DNA of 64,000 nucleotides from Legionella quinlivanii (GCF_003265995.1 NZ_MVJN01000009.1:62001-126000); one strand, 5' to 3'. Numbered from the stretch's first letter, positions 1 through 8,950 are shown. Numbers and translations: made by a program. Notes: a model not told the origin generated them from the letters alone.

Positions 1-2
1 TT

Positions 3-725
3 TTTAGTGTAAAAAGAATTAATACGATTCAGGATGGGCATGATCCTCTCGAAGTTTTAAGATTGGTTGAAGAAATTATTCCCGATGAGCCATTCTGGCT
101 TGATCTGCAAATTCTCAGTCTCGATATGTTGAAAAAGCTCGGGGAACGTTACGAAGAGGCATTCGCTGTGGTCAAGCGCGAATTCATTCAGTTTCTCCAG
201 CGTTTTCCTGGTATTGAGAAATTAAAATTCAATAATAATAGTGCCTTTCTAAGTGATTGGGCGCAAGATCAGCTAAACGAATTAAGGACAACAAGTTCCA
301 TGAGTTTTACTGATCGAATGAGTCATCTGTCATCGGTTGAACAACAGCAGATTGATGAGATTAAAACTCTTTGCAAAGCATTCAGTAGAAAAAATATAGA
401 ACTGGAAATTGTCCAGCTGGAGCAGATAAACAAGCAGGCGATTTCTGAGCGTGTACGTCTGACTGCTTACATGGCGATTTGCGAAGAGTTATTGAAAGCG
501 GGAAATCGAACAATCATCAGGCCTTATTTATTATTCATCCTTGAGATTATTGATAAACATCAGCTGGGAACCTGGGATTCTGTTTTAACACTGGATGCCT
601 TGAGTCTGGTGTATCGGGGGATGAAATCTATTAGAAATAAAATCAGTGATGATTTATTTGAACAGGTTATTCATAGAGTCGCTCGAATTGATTCAAAAAT
701 GGTATTGGAATTAAGTAAACTTTAA
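3..725 (+). CDS. TssA/VasJ-like type VI secretion protein, C-terminal part (cut by window edge)
   Basis: The reading frame is open from the first bases of the window, so the start lies outside it; the TTG at 63 is only an internal codon. The visible 240 residues begin with DPLEVLRLVEEIIPDEPFW and continue through RFPGIEKLKFNNNSAFLSDW, which fits the C-terminal domain of the TssA/ImpA/VasJ family ('PL..a..l....P....l...R.PGL..L.F..G.PFA...W'). TssA proteins are cytoplasmic baseplate or sheath-cap components of T6SS. The stop lies 9 bases before the DUF2169 gene, so the two are probably cotranscribed. The match is by eye from remembered motifs; a divergent non-T6SS helical protein is the alternative, but the neighbours support T6SS. 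Confidence 0.6.
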   Translation, partial: FSVKRINTIQDGHDPLEVLRLVEEIIPDEPFWLDLQILSLDMLKKLGERYEEAFAVVKREFIQFLQRFPGIEKLKFNNNSAFLSDWAQDQLNELRTTSSMSFTDRMSHLSSVEQQQIDEIKTLCKAFSRKNIELEIVQLEQINKQAISERVRLTAYMAICEELLKAGNRTIIRPYLLFILEIIDKHQLGTWDSVLTLDALSLVYRGMKSIRNKISDDLFEQVIHRVARIDSKMVLELSKL

Positions 726-734
726 AAGAGTGCA

Positions 735-3344
735 ATGCAAATACTACGTGATCCAACTCACACATTAATCCCTGTTTTTTATCGTCGTGAGAATAAAGAT
801 AAGCTGGCTGTGACCCTGATGGCCATGTTCTCCTTCAGCCAACCTAAAGTATTCCTGAGCTTTCAGGAGTTCTGGACCATTGTTAAAAAGAATTTTTCAG
901 ACAATGAAATGCTCGATTTCTATCTTCCAAAGCTTAGGGCCGAGTATTTTGTGAAGGGCAGTTGCTTTGCCTATAATCCTGAGACACGTCGATCTGAAGT
1001 AGAAGTGATTCTCGACTCGTTTGAAAAGAAGTTACTAGTTTCTGGTGATCGCTACTGGATTATTAATGGCTTGGTAAAGCAAGCATCACAACCCGCTGTA
1101 TTTCAAATAATGCCCGTATCCTATGAAAATGCATTTGGTGGAGAAGGCAACATTTACAACCCCAGAGGGAAAGGCGACAGGAGTTCCAGTAACTCTGAAC
1201 AGTCTACTGAACTACCCAATATAGAAATGTCTGATACCCAGTTTATGGATGAGACAGACAAGCCTTTACCGGCTTTGCTTCTACCGTATTCATCTGATTC
1301 TCAGGCCAATAATTCAAAGCTGGGAACCTTTGACCGGGAATGGTATGAAAACGAAAGACCGTTTTATCCCAAGAATATTGACTGGACTTATTTTAATCGT
1401 GCGCTTCCCGATCAGCAGCGTGAGGGGTATTTTAAAGGGAATGAAAGCTTCATGATCAAAAATATGCATCCAGGTAAAAAATTGCTGACTGGCAATTTGC
1501 CCGGTATGCGTACCCGCTGTTTTTACCAATATCAGAATCCAGAAGCAAAACTTGAAGAAATTTCGCTTAATCTCGATACAGTATGGCTTATACCCGAGTT
1601 CGAGAAAGGAATTTTAATCTGGCATGGGCAGATTGATTTGATTCAGGGTAAAAAGCCAGCCTTCCTTCATAGTGCTCATGAAGCACTTGATGAACCGAAA
1701 AAAACGCTTGATTTTTATTCTAATCGATTAAAAAATCCGACTATCGAACGCCCTGTTCCTGTCTCCCAACCTAAAGAAAAAAGCCCTCCACAGCAGGGTA
1801 TTGCGGATGATCTCGGCGAACAATTAAAAAAGATACGGATTCAGAAAGAGGAGGACCCTGAAACAACAAAGCTTCGCGTACAGCTGAATACACTTTTGAG
1901 CGGATTATCGCCAGGGGCCAAAATGACTGCTGCGAAAGCGTTTTCGAGTCAGATTCCTAAAGATTCAAAATTGAATGGAGCGCAGCCATCTCCGCATGCG
2001 ACCAGGCAATTATTCGAGTATATTTCCAAATATAAAGAAGAAATTGCCAATGGGAATCATTCCAGTAAGGAGAAACAGCAATTATTGGACGAAGCGGTCA
2101 TACTGGAAAAACGACTTGGCATGCTTGATTCCACTGGAAAAATGGCGCAGTATCGTCTTGAAACGGCTAGTCCCTCAGTGTACACGCGAGAGGATGTTAT
2201 CAGGGCTTATCAGGAAAAAACAGATCTTAAATATGAAAACCTGGCCGGGATTGACTTGTCTGAACTGGATTTGTCAGGGATTGACTTGAGGGGCTGTAAT
2301 TTGAGCCATTGTTTATTAGTCAATACCAAATTAAATAAGGCGAATCTTGAGCAGGCCACTTTAATCGGTACCCGGTTGGATAAATCAGCTTTGCTGGAAG
2401 CAAATCTGACTTCTGCTCATATTAAAAATTGCTTATTCTGCAATGTGGAAGGAAGGCTTGCAAATTTTTCAAAAGCTGAATTGGTCGATTGCAAGCTTGA
2501 AAACTGCAATTTCCCGCAAATCAATTTTTATTATGCAAAAATTAGCAAATCCAGTTTTGAACAGTGTAAATTAACTCGCTTAAACGCTGAGGGTTTGATA
2601 ATGACTGAGAGTTCATTAAAAGCCAGCGATTTGAATCAATCCATTTTGAAATACAGTCATTTAGAGCGCTGTATTTTTGACCATATTGAACTATCAGAAG
2701 CGGATTGGGCTTACACCGATTGTCGGCATAGCCAAATTGAAGGCATCAGTATCAATCGATTGAAAGCCAAACTAACGGTGATTAGACATTGTAAACTGAC
2801 TAATTGTCTATTTGATTATTGCGAATTAACCTCTTTGGAACTGACTAATTCTCATTTCGAGAAAAGCAGATTTTTACATTGTGATTTGGAGAAGGCAACA
2901 TTTGCTGGTACCACGATAATCAATAGCCGAATTGCCCACTCCAATATGAAAAACTGGCGCACCAATGCTGAAACAATCATTAGTAAAACGAAATTTATTA
3001 ATACAGACTTAAAACAGTCTGCTTTGCTTGGCGGTAATTTTGATAATATTTCCTGGGTAGCCTGCAGCATGGAAGCGATGCAAGTCACTGATAATATTTG
3101 GCTTAACTCAGAAATCACTCAATGTAACGCCCGGCAAATACGAGTTTCAGGCAGTGAAATGAAAAGGGTTGATTTTAAAAATACCAATTTGCTTCAGGCA
3201 ACTTTTGCTCAAAGCCGTTTTATTGAGTCCGAATTTAATCATTCTAATTTATATGGAACAACCTTTAATAGTTGCACATTAATTGACACTCAAAAACAGC
3301 ATTGTCTTGAACAGCAAAGTTATTTTGACAAAATAGAAGGCTAG
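735..3344 (+). CDS. DUF2169 domain protein with C-terminal pentapeptide repeats (T6SS accessory)
   Basis: 869 residues. About residues 1-330 show DUF2169 hallmarks: YENAFGGEG followed by NPRGKG, then a W-x-NERPFYPKNIDW stretch and GYFKGNESF. Residues about 340-480 are a charged linker, and about 500-860 is a long run of pentapeptide-like repeats (A/S-N/D-L/F-x-x, for example LSELDLSGIDLRGCNL) that should fold as a right-handed beta-helix. DUF2169 proteins are repeatedly found next to PAAR-like spike proteins and are thought to act as adaptors that load effectors on the T6SS tip. The start at 735 follows AAAGAG. The next gene starts 2 bases after the stop. The specific role here is inferred from family and context. 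Confidence 0.8.
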   Translation: MQILRDPTHTLIPVFYRRENKDKLAVTLMAMFSFSQPKVFLSFQEFWTIVKKNFSDNEMLDFYLPKLRAEYFVKGSCFAYNPETRRSEVEVILDSFEKKLLVSGDRYWIINGLVKQASQPAVFQIMPVSYENAFGGEGNIYNPRGKGDRSSSNSEQSTELPNIEMSDTQFMDETDKPLPALLLPYSSDSQANNSKLGTFDREWYENERPFYPKNIDWTYFNRALPDQQREGYFKGNESFMIKNMHPGKKLLTGNLPGMRTRCFYQYQNPEAKLEEISLNLDTVWLIPEFEKGILIWHGQIDLIQGKKPAFLHSAHEALDEPKKTLDFYSNRLKNPTIERPVPVSQPKEKSPPQQGIADDLGEQLKKIRIQKEEDPETTKLRVQLNTLLSGLSPGAKMTAAKAFSSQIPKDSKLNGAQPSPHATRQLFEYISKYKEEIANGNHSSKEKQQLLDEAVILEKRLGMLDSTGKMAQYRLETASPSVYTREDVIRAYQEKTDLKYENLAGIDLSELDLSGIDLRGCNLSHCLLVNTKLNKANLEQATLIGTRLDKSALLEANLTSAHIKNCLFCNVEGRLANFSKAELVDCKLENCNFPQINFYYAKISKSSFEQCKLTRLNAEGLIMTESSLKASDLNQSILKYSHLERCIFDHIELSEADWAYTDCRHSQIEGISINRLKAKLTVIRHCKLTNCLFDYCELTSLELTNSHFEKSRFLHCDLEKATFAGTTIINSRIAHSNMKNWRTNAETIISKTKFINTDLKQSALLGGNFDNISWVACSMEAMQVTDNIWLNSEITQCNARQIRVSGSEMKRVDFKNTNLLQATFAQSRFIESEFNHSNLYGTTFNSCTLIDTQKQHCLEQQSYFDKIEG

Positions 3345-3346
3345 TA

Positions 3347-4399
3347 ATGGATTTAGCGCAGTTAAAGAACGCATTGTCAGAACGAAAAGTAATTGAAGAT
3401 CAGACCTTTGATGGTACTTTAATTACGGAACTGGATATATTCAGACCGATCTTTTTAAACAGTCATTTCAAGAAATGTGTTTTTAAAAATATGAAATTCA
3501 AGGCTGCAATTTTTGAGAACTGCCGCTTTGATGAGGTTTATTTCGAGAAAGTCGAGATGACTATCAATACATTCACTGCCTGCACCTTCAACAAGGTCCA
3601 TGTTGTACATAGTGATTGGAAAAGTGCTGTATTCAACCAGAACAAGATTGATGGTCTAATTATCAGTGACTCCAATCTTGCACTAAGTGATTTCAAGGCA
3701 GAGGTATTGGAGAACTGCCAATTCCTTAATAGTGATTTAAGTCAAAGCAGTTTTTCACAATGCCGATTAATTGCTGTACAAATGCAAAATATACAATGGT
3801 CGCGTTCAACAGCAACTGAGGCGTCGTTTGAACGTGGAAATTTCTCAAAGGTTGATATGACCGCCTGTAACTTTACCGGTAGCAGGCTTTCCGGTGTACA
3901 CTTTAAACAATGCAATTTTTTTCACTGCTTACTGATTAAAGCGAAAATTGATAAAGTCGCTTTCCAGGATCCTGCAGATATCCGGCATATCAATTGCCTG
4001 CAAGCGACTCTTAACCAGCTCTCACTGGAAAAATTAACTTTTTTTGCTGCTGTTTTTCAGGAAGCGAAACTGACCGCTGTGGATTTTAGCCAGGCCCAAT
4101 TAAGTACCGCTAACTTTGTCAGTGCAACAATAGAGGATTGTCTTTTTAATCGCTGCCAATTAAACAATGCTAACTTTGAGTCTGCGATTATTAAGGACTG
4201 CGATTTTCAACATAGTTCCTTAAATGCTGCCAGGTTTAATTATAGTCAGCTGAGTCATTGCGATTTTTCACAATCGGAAATGAACAGCGCATCCTTACAT
4301 GACACCAGAGAGCATCAGGTGAACTGGAATATCAAAAGCGGTGAATATATGAAAAAAACCGATCCGGATTTATTAAGAGCAGAGCAGTGGAGCACATGA
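3347..4399 (+). CDS. Pentapeptide-repeat protein of the T6SS accessory operon
   Basis: 350 residues, almost entirely pentapeptide-like repeats such as CDFQHSSLNAARF and CDFSQSEMNSASL, predicted to form a quadrilateral beta-helix. No signal peptide and no other domain is visible. It starts 2 bases after the stop of the DUF2169-pentapeptide gene, so it is translationally coupled to it and was probably derived from, or works with, the repeat half of that protein. In related T6SS clusters a separate pentapeptide protein often lies between the DUF2169 and DUF3540 genes. Biochemical function is unknown; a structural or cargo-docking role is inference. Confidence 0.75.
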   Translation: MDLAQLKNALSERKVIEDQTFDGTLITELDIFRPIFLNSHFKKCVFKNMKFKAAIFENCRFDEVYFEKVEMTINTFTACTFNKVHVVHSDWKSAVFNQNKIDGLIISDSNLALSDFKAEVLENCQFLNSDLSQSSFSQCRLIAVQMQNIQWSRSTATEASFERGNFSKVDMTACNFTGSRLSGVHFKQCNFFHCLLIKAKIDKVAFQDPADIRHINCLQATLNQLSLEKLTFFAAVFQEAKLTAVDFSQAQLSTANFVSATIEDCLFNRCQLNNANFESAIIKDCDFQHSSLNAARFNYSQLSHCDFSQSEMNSASLHDTREHQVNWNIKSGEYMKKTDPDLLRAEQWST

Positions 4400-4409
4400 T
4401 TTAAGGTTT

Positions 4410-4499
4410 ATGAATAAGATCAAAATGTCTCCCTTCCATGACTTCGAGGAGCGGAGAGTTACTGAGAGGACTGGATTCTTTTATTTTATATCGGCATAA
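4410..4499 (+). CDS. Possible 29-residue small ORF inside the T6SS operon
   Basis: A complete ATG-to-TAA frame of 29 codons lies in the 120-base gap between the pentapeptide gene and the DUF3540 gene. It begins MNKIKMSPFHDFEERR and ends with a hydrophobic FFYFISA. An AAGG sits only 3 bases before the ATG, which is a poor Shine-Dalgarno spacing. No homology is recognised. It may be chance, since the gap is short and the frame is the size expected at random. Confidence 0.2.
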   Translation: MNKIKMSPFHDFEERRVTERTGFFYFISA

Positions 4500-4519
4500 A
4501 TCCGGACGAGGGGAGCACT

Positions 4520-5122
4520 ATGTTAAAAGAAAATGAAATAATGCGATTGGCCGGTACCGGGGGATGTTATCCCGCTACGATAAAATTTATCGAAGGCGAT
4601 AATTTTCATTTAAAATTTTCATTCAGCAACTCCACCATTAAAGCAAAAAAAGCGTTTTCCTGCCTGTTGGAGCCCCTGGCTGATGATGAAATCATGGCTT
4701 ATCTGGGAGAGGAGGAGGTTTATGTTTTAGCGATTTTGAATCGAAGAAGTGAAAATCATGCATGCATTAATATGCAGCATGGGCTTGAAGTTAATGCGTC
4801 TTCAATTGGTTTAAATTCCACTGAGCTGGCAATAAATTCTGAAAAAGCCCGCCTGAATTTGCAACACAGCCGACTTGAGGGACAAGAATGCAGTTTTCAT
4901 TTTGAAAGGTTGAAATTCATTGCCAAAACCATTGAAAAAATCTGCGACACCTTGAATCTGCAGACTATTCGCCTGTTCCAATGGGTAGAGGATTTGGAGC
5001 ATCAGGTGTTGGGGCGTTTACGAAGCAGGGTAAAAAAGAACTATCGACTGGATTGTGGTGAATTGACCATAATTACGGAAGACGACGCAAAAATAAAGGC
5101 GAAACAAATTCATTTAGGATAA
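4520..5122 (+). CDS. DUF3540 family protein (T6SS accessory)
   Basis: 200 residues. The pattern AKKAFSCLLEPLADDEIMAYL followed by VYVLAILNR matches the N-terminal signature of DUF3540 ('A.SCL..P..GD.VL......YVLAVL.R'). The middle is a repetitive beta-rich stretch (GLEVNASSIGLNSTELAINSEKARLNLQHSRLEG) like that of small beta-helix proteins, and the end is helical. The family has no defined biochemical role but regularly sits immediately upstream of a DUF4150 PAAR-like gene, as here (5-base gap). A good GAGGGGAG Shine-Dalgarno precedes the ATG at 4520. Confidence 0.7.
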   Translation: MLKENEIMRLAGTGGCYPATIKFIEGDNFHLKFSFSNSTIKAKKAFSCLLEPLADDEIMAYLGEEEVYVLAILNRRSENHACINMQHGLEVNASSIGLNSTELAINSEKARLNLQHSRLEGQECSFHFERLKFIAKTIEKICDTLNLQTIRLFQWVEDLEHQVLGRLRSRVKKNYRLDCGELTIITEDDAKIKAKQIHLG

Positions 5123-5127
5123 ATACT

Positions 5128-5517
5128 ATGACTATGGCCTGTATGCTGGGCGGTTCGGTTACAACAACGGGGAATACGGATGTTTGCCTCGTTCCGCCTG
5201 AGGTACCAACCCCCTTTCCCAATATGGCGACCTGGACAAACAGTATAGGTTTTGTACCTGAAATTCTGATCATTATGTCGCCAAGTTGCAATATACTGAC
5301 CTCTATCAGTATCTCCACTGGTGATGAGCCTGGAAAAGAGGGAGGAGTAAAGTCGGGTACCACCCAGGGAGTGTTTCAGCCACTCACAGGTCTGCCGAAT
5401 GTGTTACTCAATGGATTGCCTGCCTGCAATGTTGGCATAACGAATGGTACGTCCAATACAACCAACACCACATCTATTTATACCATCCCATCACAAACTG
5501 TAGTAGTTGCGGCCTAG
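5128..5517 (+). CDS. PAAR-like DUF4150 spike-tip protein
   Basis: 129 residues. Recognisable features of the DUF4150/PAAR-like family are DVCLVPPEVPTPFPN near residue 20, a central GDEPGKEGGVKSGT, and the C-terminal LLNGLPACNVGITNGT. PAAR-like proteins sharpen the VgrG needle of the T6SS and carry or recruit effectors. There is no C-terminal toxin extension, so a cargo, if any, would be encoded by another gene. A second in-frame ATG lies two codons downstream. It closes the operon that enters the window from the left; a REP-like palindrome follows the stop. Confidence 0.8.
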   Translation: MTMACMLGGSVTTTGNTDVCLVPPEVPTPFPNMATWTNSIGFVPEILIIMSPSCNILTSISISTGDEPGKEGGVKSGTTQGVFQPLTGLPNVLLNGLPACNVGITNGTSNTTNTTSIYTIPSQTVVVAA

Positions 5518-5539
5518 GCATCAATCCAAGAAGATCACT

Positions 5540-5575
5540 CTCCCAAGTTGGGAGAGGGCTAAAAGAGGGGTGAGT
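5540..5575. repeat. Short REP-like palindrome behind the PAAR gene
   Basis: CTCTCCCAAGTTGGGAGAG forms a 9-bp perfect stem around a single G, followed by GGGCTAAAAGAGGGGTGAG. The CTCTCCC and AGAGGGGTGAG blocks resemble the pair at 19304 and 19449. It may serve as terminator for the T6SS operon and the convergent integrase, but there is no T-run. Confidence 0.45.
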
Positions 5576-5588
5576 TTAAACTCAAGGT

Positions 5589-6809
5589 TTAATCACAGGG
5601 CTCTATAAGTTTCTTTTTCGCCGAGCGATAACGCTCTGCCTTTTCAATATCAATATAGCGATCGGTTGTTGCACTTGAACTGTGACCGGCATCATCTCGC
5701 ACATGTTCCCGCGGCCGTGTTTTAACATCTTCGGAAATACCGGTGTGCCGAAGCCAATGCACGGTGGCCGCTCCTAAACCATCGGCCTCTTCTATAAAAT
5801 GATCGCGGCGCAGCTTTTCAGCAGCGAGATCAAAGCAAGTCTGGACGAGACGACGGAGGGGGGCAGTGTCGGTCATAGGACCATTACCGCGTATTTTGGG
5901 GATCAGAGGCGTATTATCGGCGGGAGTGGGTAAATTGCTTAAACCTAAAAAGCGTCTCCAGCGGCTCAGACTATCCAGCATTGCATCACTTACCGCCACC
6001 TGACGCTCTTTGTTACCCTTACCGATAGTTGTAAACCACCAGAACCCATTACTATCCTTGCTGAAATCATTCATGCTGGGAACCCAGCGATCACTTGCGG
6101 CAAGCTCTGAAATACGCAAATACATTCCAAAAAGCATACTCAGAATAAAGCGGGTGCGTTCATGTTTTTCAGGATTATCTGCGGCTAAAGTCTCGGCGGC
6201 ATCGAGAACCGCCTGCCACTGCAAGAGGCTAAGTCTTCTAACCGGCGCATTTTGCTGCCTTTTGCGGATAAATTTGCTTTTCTGGCGGATTAAGGCAACT
6301 GGATTGGAAAACAAGTATTCTTCTGCAATTAAGAAATTAAATAAAGTACTTAAAATTGCGAAAATTTCCTGAATAGCACCCTGAGATAATGAGAACTGAT
6401 TGATAGCAGGTTCATGCCCCTGTTTGCGAGCCAGCTTACTGACAGTTGCTACAAATGGGCGCCATTCGTTATTGGGCTCTCGTTTACCTTCTTTTTCAAT
6501 GAATCGGGGAACTTTTTTCAGACTAATCCAGCTTGCAGGAGGATGCTGGCAAAATCGTATAAAGGCTTCAATGTCTTCTCGTTTTAATTGCGGCAAGCGG
6601 CAATCTCTGACTAACCAGCACCACTGCAAAAGACGCTCAGCTTCTCTCCGATAACTATTAAATGTGCCCAGGCTGCCGCAATAACTTCTTAAAAAATTTA
6701 ATACATGGATGAAATCGGCATAACAGTCTGGAGAAGGCAGTATGACGTGATCTGAATTCTTACTTAATTGATCCAGGCTATCGAACAGCGGCAACAACAG
6801 TTTTTTCAT
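5589..6809 (-). CDS. Tyrosine recombinase / phage-type integrase
   Basis: 406 residues. The N-terminal half is a SAM-like core-binding domain. The C-terminal catalytic domain has every active-site position: Arg in YLRISEL (about residue 236), Lys in the beta-hairpin GKGNKERQV (about 268), HWLRHTG (His and Arg, about 354-358), His in DDAGHSS (about 380), and the Tyr nucleophile in TTDRYIDIE (about 388). The gene appears intact. It is transcribed away from the tRNA cluster and ends 71 bases after the convergent T6SS operon. Neighbouring phage genes, an excisionase and an obvious att duplication are absent, so this may be a remnant island integrase or a resident recombinase. Confidence 0.85.
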   Translation of the reverse strand: MKKLLLPLFDSLDQLSKNSDHVILPSPDCYADFIHVLNFLRSYCGSLGTFNSYRREAERLLQWCWLVRDCRLPQLKREDIEAFIRFCQHPPASWISLKKVPRFIEKEGKREPNNEWRPFVATVSKLARKQGHEPAINQFSLSQGAIQEIFAILSTLFNFLIAEEYLFSNPVALIRQKSKFIRKRQQNAPVRRLSLLQWQAVLDAAETLAADNPEKHERTRFILSMLFGMYLRISELAASDRWVPSMNDFSKDSNGFWWFTTIGKGNKERQVAVSDAMLDSLSRWRRFLGLSNLPTPADNTPLIPKIRGNGPMTDTAPLRRLVQTCFDLAAEKLRRDHFIEEADGLGAATVHWLRHTGISEDVKTRPREHVRDDAGHSSSATTDRYIDIEKAERYRSAKKKLIEPCD

Positions 6810-7018
6810 GACTTAAACCCGAAAGCATTCCTGATTTATGTTAACTTAGCGTCAGTCGGCTGGCAATTTGAATTTATGAGTTATCATTGCCTGTTTATCA
6901 GGAATTGAGTGCGGGATTTAAAAATGATCTATATATTTGAATCAAAGACAGTTTGAGTTGAATTGGTTCACTTAATCTATGGGTTTTTCAATCAATAAAA
7001 AATTAGTTCTCGAATATA

Positions 7019-7047
7019 TTGACCTTAGGAAAAGCAAGCGGTATTAT
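7019..7047 (+). promoter_or_regulatory. Sigma-70 promoter of the tRNA-Pro cluster
   Basis: TTGACC (7019-7024), a 17-base spacer and TATTAT (7042-7047), followed by the GC-rich stretch CTGCGCTCTG, which looks like a stringent-type discriminator of stable RNA promoters. Transcription would start near 7054, about 20 bases before tRNA-Pro. Confidence 0.65.
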
Positions 7048-7073
7048 CTGCGCTCTGTCCTAGGACGGGTTTG

Positions 7074-7150
7074 CGGGGTGTAGCGCAGTCTGGTAGCGCG
7101 TCTGCTTTGGGAGCAGAATGTCGGGGGTTCGAATCCCTCCACCCCGACCA
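7074..7150 (+). tRNA. tRNA-Pro(TGG)
   Basis: 77 bases. Acceptor CGGGGTG pairs with CACCCCG, the anticodon loop is TTTGGGA with anticodon TGG, the T-arm is GGGGGTTCGAATCCCTC, and CCA is encoded. First of a four-tRNA cluster. Confidence 0.95.
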
Positions 7151-7158
7151 ATATATTT

Positions 7159-7235
7159 GCGCCCGTAGCTCATCTGGATAGAGCATCGGCCTTCTAAGCC
7201 GAGGGTAGCAGGTTCGAATCCTGCCGGGCGTGCCA
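7159..7235 (+). tRNA. tRNA-Arg(TCT)
   Basis: 77 bases. Acceptor GCGCCCG pairs with CGGGCGT, the anticodon stem TCGGC/GCCGA encloses CTTCTAA with anticodon TCT, the T-arm contains GGTTCGAATCC, and CCA is encoded. It lies 8 bases after tRNA-Pro and is probably in the same transcript. Confidence 0.95.
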
Positions 7236-7259
7236 GCCTTTGTGCAGTATTCCGATATG

Positions 7260-7335
7260 GTGAGCGTAGCTCAGTTGGTAGAGCCCCGGGTTGTGATCCC
7301 GGTTGTCGTGGGTTCGAGTCCCATCGTTCACCCCA
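7260..7335 (+). tRNA. tRNA-His(GTG)
   Basis: 76 bases, preceded by a G at 7259 that can serve as the tRNA-His G-1. Anticodon stem CCGGG/CCCGG around TTGTGAT gives anticodon GTG. The discriminator base is C, as expected for bacterial tRNA-His, and CCA is encoded. Confidence 0.95.
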
Positions 7336-7459
7336 TTTAAAACATCAATGAGTCTGAGTTGGTTAAGTAGATTATGCTGAAAAACGGCTATAATATATAG
7401 TCGAAACAATTTTTTGGCTATATTCAGAATCCAAAGTCTAAAGATTCGCATCTCGAGTC

Positions 7460-7488
7460 TTTACAACCAAGTCATACTGTTCGATAAT
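7460..7488 (+). promoter_or_regulatory. Probable separate promoter for tRNA-Leu
   Basis: TTTACA (7460-7465), a 17-base spacer and GATAAT (7483-7488) lie 13 bases before tRNA-Leu, in the 166-base gap after tRNA-His. Confidence 0.5.
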
Positions 7489-7501
7489 TCCACCCTGTTT
7501 T

Positions 7502-7586
7502 GCGAAAGTGGCGGAACTGGTAGACGCGCTGGATTTAGGTTCCAGTGGGGTAACCCGTGAGAGTTCGAGTCTCTCCTTTCGCACCA
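7502..7586 (+). tRNA. tRNA-Leu(TAG)
   Basis: 85 bases with a long variable arm. Acceptor GCGAAAG pairs with CTTTCGC, the anticodon stem CTGGA/TCCAG encloses TTTAGGT with anticodon TAG, and CCA is encoded. It ends 32 bases before the trigger factor gene, so read-through into tig is possible. Confidence 0.95.
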
Positions 7587-7618
7587 TTACATGACAAAAA
7601 TATCCAAGAGGTGACTAG

Positions 7619-8950
7619 ATGCAAATTTCTGTTGAAGCCCTGAATGGTCTGGAGCGTAAGATTACCATTAGCGTACCTACCGAAAAAGTTGAAGATGAGG
7701 TCAAATCGCGTTTGCGTGATCTTGCACGTAAAGCCAAAGTTGCCGGTTTTCGACCAGGAAAAGTCCCTATGGATGTAGTCAAGAGCCGCTTCTCAAAAGG
7801 TGTACGTGAAGAAGTTGCCCGTGAGATGGTGCAATCAACTCTATATGAAGCCCTGAAAAACAATGAGTTGGTTCCAGCCGGTTCTCCCTATGTTGAGCCA
7901 GAAGAGCTCGAAGAAGGTAAAGACTTTAAATTCACCGCAACTTTTGAAGTATTCCCTGAAATTAAAATTACTGAGCTGAACGGCCAGGAAATTGAAATTA
8001 TCAAGTCAGTGATCAGTGATGCTGATGTTGATGAAATGATTAGCAAGTTACGGGATCAAAACAAAGTTTGGAAAGATGTTTCTCGTGCTGCTGCAGAGGG
8101 AGACAAAGTCAGTATCGATTTCAAAGGCTTCATTGATGATCAGCCTTTTGAAGGCGGCAGTGCTGAGAAATATGAAATTGTTCTTGGTTCCGGTTCTATG
8201 ATTCCTGGTTTTGAACAAGGAATTATTGGCGGCGAAATTGGCAAATCCTTTGATATTAATGTTGCCTTCCCTGAAGACTACGGCCACAAAGAATTAGCCG
8301 GCAAAGATGCCGTATTCCAAATCACCATCCATAATGTGTGGGAAGGTGAACAGCCTGCACTGGACGATGCTTTTGCTGAAAAGTTTGGCATTAAGGAAGG
8401 CGGTGTCGACGCACTCAAAAAAGACATCCGGGAAAATATGACCCGTGAGCTGGAGCGTCGCGTCAGCGCTACTAATCGTGAGCGTATTTTCAATCAATTG
8501 ATGTCTGTTAATAGCTTCGATTTACCTGCAGCTCTGATTGATCAGGAAATCGAACATCTTAAACATGATATGTATCATCGCCTTTTTGGGCATGCACATC
8601 ATGAGAATGAAAAGATTCCTGACTTTCCAAGAGAATTATTTGAAGAGCAAGCCAAACGCCGAGTTCATTTGGGTCTGTTATTCTCAGAATACGTCAAGGC
8701 ACATGAATTAAAAGCGGATAAAGATCGTGTTGATGCGATGATTGAAAAGTTTGCCAGTGCTTATGAGAACCCGGACGAGTTACGTAACTGGTACCGAAAT
8801 AGCAAGGAACGTACTGCTGAGGTTGAAGCCCTTGTTATGGAAGAAATGGTTGCAGAAAAAATCAGTGAAAACGCTAAACTCATCGAAAAATCAATGAGCT
8901 ACGATGAAGTCATGAATCCCAAAAAGGAAAACACAGAGAAAGGAGAGTGA
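7619..8950 (+). CDS. tig: Trigger factor (ribosome-associated chaperone and prolyl isomerase)
   Basis: 443 residues, the usual length. The N-terminal ribosome-binding domain carries the signature loop GFRPGKVP (residues about 43-50; the family motif is GFRxGKxP). The central FKBP-type PPIase domain starts near 150 ([20 protein letters not shown]), and the C-terminal helical chaperone domain follows. Trigger factor binds ribosomal protein L23 at the exit tunnel and shelters nascent chains. It is followed after 3 bases by clpP, giving the common gamma-proteobacterial order tig-clpP-clpX-lon. AAGAGGTG serves as Shine-Dalgarno. Confidence 0.97.
   Translation: MQISVEALNGLERKITISVPTEKVEDEVKSRLRDLARKAKVAGFRPGKVPMDVVKSRFSKGVREEVAREMVQSTLYEALKNNELVPAGSPYVEPEELEEGKDFKFTATFEVFPEIKITELNGQEIEIIKSVISDADVDEMISKLRDQNKVWKDVSRAAAEGDKVSIDFKGFIDDQPFEGGSAEKYEIVLGSGSMIPGFEQGIIGGEIGKSFDINVAFPEDYGHKELAGKDAVFQITIHNVWEGEQPALDDAFAEKFGIKEGGVDALKKDIRENMTRELERRVSATNRERIFNQLMSVNSFDLPAALIDQEIEHLKHDMYHRLFGHAHHENEKIPDFPRELFEEQAKRRVHLGLLFSEYVKAHELKADKDRVDAMIEKFASAYENPDELRNWYRNSKERTAEVEALVMEEMVAEKISENAKLIEKSMSYDEVMNPKKENTEKGE

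Noticed and set aside
7194..7451. A minus-strand 85-codon frame across the tRNA genes
   Set aside because: It is the antisense of tRNA-Arg and tRNA-His and has no Shine-Dalgarno or family likeness. The same holds for a frame across tRNA-Val and tRNA-Asp (14210-14401).
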